Source: Candidatus Aminicenantota bacterium (GTDB taxonomy: Bacteria > Acidobacteriota > Aminicenantia > Aminicenantales > UBA4085). Taken from it: a DNA stretch of 36,574 bases. The notes below the pieces were generated by a model. The model saw nothing but the letters and a program-made list of their open reading frames with translations, ran no database searches and was not told the DNA's origin. The stretch lies in NCBI GenBank assembly GCA_022866045.1, contig JALHTW010000105.1, forward strand, positions 1 through 36,574. Direction: 5' to 3'. Positions 31,080-36,574 of this stretch are shown here, piece by piece. Position numbers and translations under genes: made by a program. Numbering within the stretch: position 1 is the first letter of the stretch; each line of letters begins with the position of its first letter.

Positions 31080-34000
31080 ATGAGCAAGCTCAAATTTTTT
31101 GTGTTTCTTCTAGTTCTCATCCTGCCGCTAGGCTTACTCTATGCCATCGACGTCAGCGACACCAAGCTCTTGACGCAGCCGGCGATCGGAAAAACGCACA
31201 TCGCCTTCGTCTATGCCAACGACCTCTGGGTCGCCGGCCTCGACGGCAAGAATGTCCGCCACCTGACAACCGACCTAGGCATCGAAAGCTATTTGGCGTT
31301 TTCACCGGACGGCAGCTTGATCGCCTTCAGCGCCCAGTATGAAGGGAATATGGATGTCTATATCGTGCCCGTCACCGGCGGTGTTCCAAAGCGCATGACC
31401 TGGCATCCGGGCCCGGACCTCGTCCAGTGCTTTGCGCCAGACGGGCAGGCTGTTCTTTTTGCCTCTTCTCGTTCCAGCTACACGGGTGCCCACCTCCGTC
31501 TTTACACTGTTCCCATCCAGGGCGGATTTCCAGAACAATTAAAAGTGCCCTATGCCTATCGAGCCGTTTATTCGCCGGACGGGAAAAAAATCGCTTACAA
31601 TCCGCTTCCCGACGCCTTCACCCAATGGAAGAACTACCGCGGCGGCCGGAACTCCGTCATCTGGATCTTAAATACCGGCGATTACTCCGTCGAAAAGATC
31701 CCTCAACCCGAGGGCCGGTCGAATGACCCCGGCCCGATGTGGATCGGAGAGAAGATCTATTTCCTCTCGGACCGGAACGGAGAATTCAACCTTTTCTCTT
31801 ACGACACCAAGACCAAAGAGGTCAAACAGCTCACGGCCCACAAAGATTATCCCGTCCTCAGCGCTTCGGCCGGCGGTGGAAAAATCATCTACGAGCAGGC
31901 CGGTCTTATTCATATCTACGATCCGCAGGCCAACAAAAGCACGCGTCTCACGATCGGCGTCTCGGCCGACCTTAACGAGCTGCGCGAACGCTATGTGAAA
32001 GGCGCGCGTTGGGTGCGGAACGGTTCGATCTCTCCTTCGGGGGCAAGGGCCGTCCTGGAATTCCGGGGCGAGATTGTTACAGTGCCCGCCGAAAAGGGCG
32101 ATCCGCGCAACATAACCCTAACGCCGGGCATCCACGAGCGTTCTCCACTCTGGTCGCCCGATGGAAAGTCCCTTGCCTATTTTTCGGATGAATCGGGCGA
32201 GTACGAGCTCCATGTGCGCAGCCAGGATGGGAAGGGCGAAGTCAAGAAATTCAAGCTGAACACCCACGGGTTTTATGATTCACCGGAATGGTCGCCGGAC
32301 GGCCAGAAGATGATCTTTGCCGATAATTCCTGGAGCCTCTCCTGGATCGATATAAAGACCGGCGCGGTGAAAAAGATCGCTTCAGAATTTCTCTACGGAC
32401 CTTCGCGGGCCCGGACGATTTATTCCGCCTGGTCGCCGGATTCCAAATGGCTTGTTTACACGCTGAATTCCGCGACCTACATCCAGAAAGTTCTGGCGTA
32501 TTCCATCGAGCAGGACAAATCGTACGCCATCACCGACGGACTGAGCGAAGTGAGCGAGCCGGTCTTCGACGCTTCAGGCAAATATCTCTATTTCTTTGCT
32601 TCGACGGATGCCGGCCCGGTGAAGCAGTGGTTCGACCTGTCCAGTGCTGATATACGCATGACCAGCTCGATCTATGTTGTTGCCCTGACGAAGGAGGCCC
32701 CGAATCCCCTCGCCAAGGAAAGCGACGAGGAGAAGGGAACACAGGAAAAGCCTGCCGGAGAAAAAGCCTCCGAGGACAAAGCCGCTTTGTTAAAAGCAGC
32801 GGTCAAGAACGACAAACCCGAACAGGCGAAAGAAGAAAAACCTAAAGAGGCCGCCCTAAAGCCGGCCGCTGCCGTGAAAATCGACTTTGACGGCCTCAAT
32901 CACCGCATCCTCGCCCTGCCGATTCCCGCGGGGAGTTACAGAAATCTGGTTGCGGGCGAGGCCGGCCAGATTTATTATCTTGAAAATCCTTCGGGCATCG
33001 GCTCGGCCGCAGCTCCAGGACCCGGTGGAGGCGCCACCCTCCACAAATATGATTTCAAAGCCCGCAAAGGTGAAGTCGTTCTGAGCGGTGTTTCCAGGTT
33101 TGAGCTTTCGGCCGATAAGAAGAAAATCCTCTACGTCTCCAGCCAGAACTGGTTCATCACCGGACTTGCTCCCAAGCCGCAGCCCGGCCAGGGCAGGCTC
33201 AATATCGACGCGATCGAAGTCAAAATCAACCCGGCCTCCGAATGGAAGCAGATCTTCGACGAGGCCTGGCGGATCAACCGCGATTATTTCTATGCGCCCA
33301 ATATGCACGGCGCCGACTGGCCGGCCATGAAGAAAAAATACGAAGTGTTCTTGCCGCACCTGGCCTGCCGCAATGACCTCAACCGTGTCATCCAATGGAT
33401 GTGCTCGGAGCTTGGCGTCGGCCACCACCGGGTCGGGGGAGGGGATTCGCCGTTCGAGATCAAATCCGTTCCCGGAGGGCTTTTGGGAGCCGATTATTCC
33501 GTCGAGAACGGCCGCTACCGGTTCAAAAAAGTCTATGGCGGACTGAACTGGAATCCCGAGCTTCGCTCGCCGCTCACCGAGCCCGGTGTCGATGTCAAAG
33601 CCGGCGAATACCTGCTGGCTGTGAATGGCAAAGACCTCATCCCCCCGGCCAATCTCTACGCGATGTTCGAGAACAAGGCTGGCAAGATCGTCGAGATCAC
33701 GGTCGGACCGAACGCGGACGGCAGCGGCGGCCGCACCGTCCAGGTCGTCCCGATCGCCAGCGAGTCCGCCCTCAGGAACCGCGACTGGGTCGAAGGCAAC
33801 CTTAAGAAGGTCGAGCAGGCAACGGGCGGCCGGGTGGCATATGTCTATGTCCCGAACACGTCCACGCTCGGCTTGATTTATTTCAAGCGCTATTTTTATC
33901 CCCAAGCCGAAAAGGACGCGATCATCGTCGACGAGAGGTTCAACGGCGGAGGCTCGCTGGCCGACTACTACATCGACCATCTGCGCAAGCCCTTCGTCAG

Positions 34001-34433
34001 CTACTGGGCCATGCGCTATGGCGCCGACCTCAAGGCGCCAAGCGCGTCCATCGACGGGCCGAAGGTTATGCTCATCGATGAAATGGCCGGTTCGGGCGGC
34101 GACCTGCTGCCCTGGATGTTCCGCAAGTTCAAGCTCGGCCAGCTCATCGGAAAACGGACCTGGGGCGGCCTCGTGGGGACGCTCGGCTTCCCGGTGTTGA
34201 TGGACGGCGGTTCCGTGACCGCGCCCAACCTGGCCATCTTGACCGAGGAAGGCTGGGTCGTGGAGAACGTCGGCGTTCCGCCCGATATCGAAGTTGAGAT
34301 GAATCCGGCCGACGTCATCGCCGGACACGACCCCCAGCTCGAAAAGGCCATCCAGGTCGTGATGGACGAGCTCAGGAAAAATCCGCCGAAGAAGTTCCAG
34401 CGGCCGCCGTATCCGATCCGGATCAGAAAATAA
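31080..34433 (+). CDS. Secreted tricorn-protease homologue (S41 family)
   Basis: A 1117-residue protein laid out like archaeal tricorn protease (about 1070 residues). A signal peptide (MSKLKFFVFLLVLILPLG, ending LLYA) is followed by beta-propeller blades with PD40 motifs (LAFSPDGSLIAFSAQ, PLWSPDGKSLAYFSDE, PEWSPDGQKMIFAD), a Lys/Glu/Ala-rich linker at about 540-600, a C1 domain, a PDZ domain (about 800-900, GVDVKAGEYLLAVNG) and the S41 catalytic core. Likely catalytic residues are His782 in GVGHHRVGG, Ser1005 in AGSGGD and Glu1062 in VVENVGVPPD; the Ser-Glu distance of 57 is close to tricorn's 58. The start at 31080 has GGAGG 5 bases before it and replaces an upstream ATG at 30918. In archaea tricorn is cytosolic, so export here changes its role to degrading external or periplasmic peptides. 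A strong terminator follows. Confidence 0.95.
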   Translation: MSKLKFFVFLLVLILPLGLLYAIDVSDTKLLTQPAIGKTHIAFVYANDLWVAGLDGKNVRHLTTDLGIESYLAFSPDGSLIAFSAQYEGNMDVYIVPVTGGVPKRMTWHPGPDLVQCFAPDGQAVLFASSRSSYTGAHLRLYTVPIQGGFPEQLKVPYAYRAVYSPDGKKIAYNPLPDAFTQWKNYRGGRNSVIWILNTGDYSVEKIPQPEGRSNDPGPMWIGEKIYFLSDRNGEFNLFSYDTKTKEVKQLTAHKDYPVLSASAGGGKIIYEQAGLIHIYDPQANKSTRLTIGVSADLNELRERYVKGARWVRNGSISPSGARAVLEFRGEIVTVPAEKGDPRNITLTPGIHERSPLWSPDGKSLAYFSDESGEYELHVRSQDGKGEVKKFKLNTHGFYDSPEWSPDGQKMIFADNSWSLSWIDIKTGAVKKIASEFLYGPSRARTIYSAWSPDSKWLVYTLNSATYIQKVLAYSIEQDKSYAITDGLSEVSEPVFDASGKYLYFFASTDAGPVKQWFDLSSADIRMTSSIYVVALTKEAPNPLAKESDEEKGTQEKPAGEKASEDKAALLKAAVKNDKPEQAKEEKPKEAALKPAAAVKIDFDGLNHRILALPIPAGSYRNLVAGEAGQIYYLENPSGIGSAAAPGPGGGATLHKYDFKARKGEVVLSGVSRFELSADKKKILYVSSQNWFITGLAPKPQPGQGRLNIDAIEVKINPASEWKQIFDEAWRINRDYFYAPNMHGADWPAMKKKYEVFLPHLACRNDLNRVIQWMCSELGVGHHRVGGGDSPFEIKSVPGGLLGADYSVENGRYRFKKVYGGLNWNPELRSPLTEPGVDVKAGEYLLAVNGKDLIPPANLYAMFENKAGKIVEITVGPNADGSGGRTVQVVPIASESALRNRDWVEGNLKKVEQATGGRVAYVYVPNTSTLGLIYFKRYFYPQAEKDAIIVDERFNGGGSLADYYIDHLRKPFVSYWAMRYGADLKAPSASIDGPKVMLIDEMAGSGGDLLPWMFRKFKLGQLIGKRTWGGLVGTLGFPVLMDGGSVTAPNLAILTEEGWVVENVGVPPDIEVEMNPADVIAGHDPQLEKAIQVVMDELRKNPPKKFQRPPYPIRIRK

Positions 34434-34450
34434 ACGAAATTCTTTTATGG

Positions 34451-34483
34451 GGGGACGCGTTCGGTACGCGTCCCCATGTTTTT
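34451..34483 (+). terminator. Intrinsic terminator of the tricorn homologue gene
   Basis: A perfect 10-bp stem GGGGACGCGT/ACGCGTCCCC (34451-34460 with 34466-34475) and a 5-base loop TCGGT are followed by ATGTTTTT, 17 bases after the stop codon. Read the other way there is no T tract, so it serves the + strand only. Confidence 0.85.
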
Positions 34484-34526
34484 GGGAAGTCGGTCATTGC
34501 GGTCGGCCGAGGAGAGCGCGGCGATC

Positions 34527-36464
34527 TTATATCTTATTTGCCGCGGCCGTTTCTTTGAGCTTTTCGTAGAGAAAGGCTGACCGGATGTAAGCCCCGCCGG
34601 CGTTCTCTAAGTCCTTCTTTTCTAAAAAGGCTGCGGCCTGGTTTTCGATCTCGCCGGCATACTCATAAAGCCAGGCATCGGCTGACGCCGCGCCTTTCTG
34701 CTCGACGTCTTTTTTGAGGCCGCCGGCGAACTGGCGCAAGGCTTCGACACAGCTTTTGTCATTCGCGCATTGAGGACAGATGGCATAGAGCTTTTCCAGG
34801 ATCTGATAGAGGGCCTTTGATCCGGAGTAATCGTTCTTGGCGAAGGCCTCGTCGGCGTTCGTTTCCTCGTACCGGGCAAGGCGAAAGAGAAGATTTTTAT
34901 CCAGATTGGCCTTCTGCTGGGCTTGGGATTTCGCCGAGGCCATGGAGTCTTTCGCTTTTTGAGCGGCTTCCCGGTCGGCGACGAGGGACAGGAGTTTCTG
35001 CATGTCGCCCTGGACCTCCGGACCGCTCGGCCTGCTGGCCTCGGACTTTCGCGGATCGCCGAGTTTTTTTTCCCTGTTGATCTTTTCGACGACATTGTTC
35101 CAGGCGTCCACGTAAGGCCCTTTTTCAGGAAGGATCCCCTTGATGGTCTCGGTCAATTTTTCGAGGTCTTTGATATCACGGCCATCCTTGGAACTCAGGT
35201 ATTTCGAGATCTCGCCGCCCATCCGGCTCCAGAGGTCTGGCCCTCCGCCGCTCCCGAGCTGGCCTTGAACGTCTCCCCGGGGTGGCGCAGGCGGCCCGGC
35301 GGGCACCTTTTCGGAGAACACGGCCTGCCCGGAAGGTCGCCCGGTTTTTTGAACATCCCGGCCGGTCTTTTTGAGCGCTATGAAGACGACCATTAGCGCG
35401 CAGAGAAGGCCCAAAACCGGAAGGATGACTTTTCTCAACTGGAACTTGACCATGATCTCCCGGGAACCGCGCAATTCGCTCTTCGAGATTTCCTTGATGG
35501 CCGCCGGAAGACCCTGCTCGATGCGTGTCAGGTCCCGAAGAAGCTCGTCCGCGCTCTGGTAGCGCTTGGTGCGGTCTTTTTCCAGGCACTTGAGGATCAT
35601 GTGGGCGAATGATTCGGGGATGAGAGGATTCGTCTCGCGCGAATCGCGCGGCTTCTCGTTCTTGTGCTTTATGGCAATGCTGAGGGGTGTCTCTCCCTCG
35701 AAGGGCACTTTTCCCGTAGCCATCTCATGCATGATCACGCCCAGCGAATAGAAATCTGTCCGGGCATCGACGTCCTTGAGATCGACCTGCTCGGGCGACA
35801 TGTATTCCGGCGTCCCGAGCATGACGCCCGAGCCCGTGATGCCGTCGGCTTCCATGAATCGGGCGAGCCCGAAATCCATGATCCGGACGTTGCCCTCGCG
35901 GTCGATCATGACGTTCTGCGGTTTGAGGTCGCGGTGGACGACGCCCAGCCGGTGGGCTTCGGCCAGACCTTCACAGACCTGCTTGGCGATGCTGACGGCT
36001 TTCGGTGGGACGATGTAGCCGGCCCTCCGGATGAATTTCTTGAGGTCCTCGCCCTCGACATACTCCATGGTGATGAAATGGGCCAGCCCGAACTCGCCGA
36101 GGTCATAGAGGCGGCAGACATGGCGGTGGGAGATCTTGCGGGCGAACTTAAGCTCGTTCTTGAACCGCTCGACGGCTTTCTCGTTGAACCCGATCTCGGG
36201 CTTGATGAGCTTGAGGGCGACGAGTTCCTTGATCTTCTGGTCATAGACCTTATAGACCTTGCCCATTCCCCCTTTCCCCAGTTCCTCGATGACCTCATAG
36301 CGGCCGGCGAAAATTGTCCCGCGGGACAGGTCTTCGAACGGCGTAACCATGGTCTTGGTTATGGACGGCGTGGCGCCGGCGATATCCGAGGGGAGGGGCG
36401 TGGCGCAGCGGTGGCAGAACCGGCTGTCGGGAAGGTTATCGGCCTGGCAGGAGGGGCATTTCAT
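34527..36464 (-). CDS. Membrane Ser/Thr protein kinase with N-terminal zinc ribbon and extracytoplasmic helical domain
   Basis: A 645-residue Hanks-type kinase. Residues 3-20 form a zinc ribbon (MKCPSCQADN ... FCHRC: Cys3, Cys6, Cys17, Cys20). The kinase domain runs about 55-315 with the Gly loop GKGGMGKVY (63-71), Lys85 in VALKLIK, catalytic Asp179 in HRDLKPQN, DFG at 197-199 and GTPEYMSPEQ in the activation segment, so all catalytic residues are present. A transmembrane helix lies at about 346-364. The rest, outside the membrane, has a Pro/Gly-rich linker and long charged helices with a Cys pair (ICPQC) and TPR-like character, perhaps a sensor. AAGGA lies 8 bases before the start. Neighbours do not name its substrates. 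The cytoplasmic zinc ribbon is a common fusion in Acidobacteria-type kinases. Confidence 0.95.
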   Translation of the reverse strand: MKCPSCQADNLPDSRFCHRCATPLPSDIAGATPSITKTMVTPFEDLSRGTIFAGRYEVIEELGKGGMGKVYKVYDQKIKELVALKLIKPEIGFNEKAVERFKNELKFARKISHRHVCRLYDLGEFGLAHFITMEYVEGEDLKKFIRRAGYIVPPKAVSIAKQVCEGLAEAHRLGVVHRDLKPQNVMIDREGNVRIMDFGLARFMEADGITGSGVMLGTPEYMSPEQVDLKDVDARTDFYSLGVIMHEMATGKVPFEGETPLSIAIKHKNEKPRDSRETNPLIPESFAHMILKCLEKDRTKRYQSADELLRDLTRIEQGLPAAIKEISKSELRGSREIMVKFQLRKVILPVLGLLCALMVVFIALKKTGRDVQKTGRPSGQAVFSEKVPAGPPAPPRGDVQGQLGSGGGPDLWSRMGGEISKYLSSKDGRDIKDLEKLTETIKGILPEKGPYVDAWNNVVEKINREKKLGDPRKSEASRPSGPEVQGDMQKLLSLVADREAAQKAKDSMASAKSQAQQKANLDKNLLFRLARYEETNADEAFAKNDYSGSKALYQILEKLYAICPQCANDKSCVEALRQFAGGLKKDVEQKGAASADAWLYEYAGEIENQAAAFLEKKDLENAGGAYIRSAFLYEKLKETAAANKI

Positions 36465-36481
36465 CGCATGTTCCTTTTATG

Positions 36482-36510
36482 AAATTAACATGGGCTTTTC
36501 TTGATGTCAA
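36482..36510 (-). promoter_or_regulatory. Putative promoter of the kinase gene
   Basis: On the - strand a perfect TTGACA (36510-36505) is followed after 17 bases by TAATTT (36487-36482), a poor -10; GTTAAT two bases nearer is an alternative. The leader would be short, about 10-12 bases, with the AAGGA site inside it. Confidence 0.35.
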
Positions 36511-36514
36511 ATAG

Positions 36515-36537
36515 TCTGAATTATTCATAAATTGCGT
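36515..36537 (-). repeat. 23-bp motif shared with the region after GH38 (copy 2)
   Basis: Reverse complement of this stretch matches 28187-28209 at 21 of 23 bases. It lies directly upstream of the kinase TTGACA box, so it could be a promoter-proximal binding site as well as a repeat fragment. The remaining bases to the end of the window hold no recognisable gene. Confidence 0.4.
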
Positions 36538-36574
36538 CGTTTCCTAGAGAAGAGAATTTGCAGATGGCGCCGAA

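Noticed and set aside
32856-34328. 490-codon open frame opposite the tricorn homologue
   Set aside because: No recognisable motif or ribosome site, and it lies wholly within the catalytic half of a convincing gene on the other strand.
1-36574. CRISPR array, phage genes or a complete insertion sequence
   Set aside because: No series of evenly spaced repeats, no Cas, phage structural or transposase gene was seen on either strand.

Overview
The window reads as chromosomal DNA of a Gram-negative, probably anaerobic, protein- and glycan-degrading bacterium. Evidence for an outer membrane is a TolC/adaptor/RND efflux set, several lipoprotein or Sec signal peptides, and a 1038-residue protein ending in a beta-barrel with a terminal Phe. 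An anaerobic sulfatase-maturase-type radical SAM enzyme suggests anaerobic life. The mix of secreted tricorn-like, S9 and PD40-propeller proteins, GH127/GH38 enzymes and moderately high GC resembles Candidatus Aminicenantes (Acidobacteriota). That assignment is an inference from gene content and was not tested.

Layout. 1-5.2 kb: 3' end of a tolC-like gene, then an RND adaptor lipoprotein and an RND pump, one operon on +. 5.2-6.3 kb (-): a bacterial release-factor-like (baeRF) protein. 6.56-6.65 kb: tRNA-Leu(CAG). 6.8-10.3 kb: a radical SAM protein, an exported aldose 1-epimerase lipoprotein and, convergently, an exported methyltransferase-fold protein. 10.3-10.5 kb: the last ~48 codons of a lost amidohydrolase gene. 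10.5-13.1 kb (-): an anSME-type radical SAM protein followed by a secreted M24 peptidase. 13.1-13.5 kb: a gene-free stretch with a large foldable element and a duplicated leader. 13.5-21 kb (+): S9 peptidase, gamma-glutamyltranspeptidase family protein, and a zincin/propeller/beta-barrel protein. 21.1-28.2 kb (+): a CBM9-like secreted protein broken by a frameshift at A8, then a tight operon of beta-lactamase-fold hydrolase, GH127 and GH38. 28.2-29.4 kb: two copies of a 162-bp MITE-like element on either side of a gene for a duplicated, His-patterned secreted protein. 29.5-36.5 kb: M48 peptidase (-), secreted tricorn protease homologue (+), and a Ser/Thr kinase with an N-terminal zinc ribbon (-).

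How it fits together. Six peptidase-type genes lie between 10.5 and 34.4 kb, five of them exported, beside a GH127/GH38 operon, an exported mutarotase and an anSME. Together they suggest envelope-located degradation of peptides and glycans, perhaps of necromass or glycoproteins. The most notable non-textbook item is the MITE pair: equal lengths, matched inverted ends and 9-bp target duplications (one perfect, one decayed), bracketing a secreted protein of unknown function with a gap-free 104-residue internal duplication.
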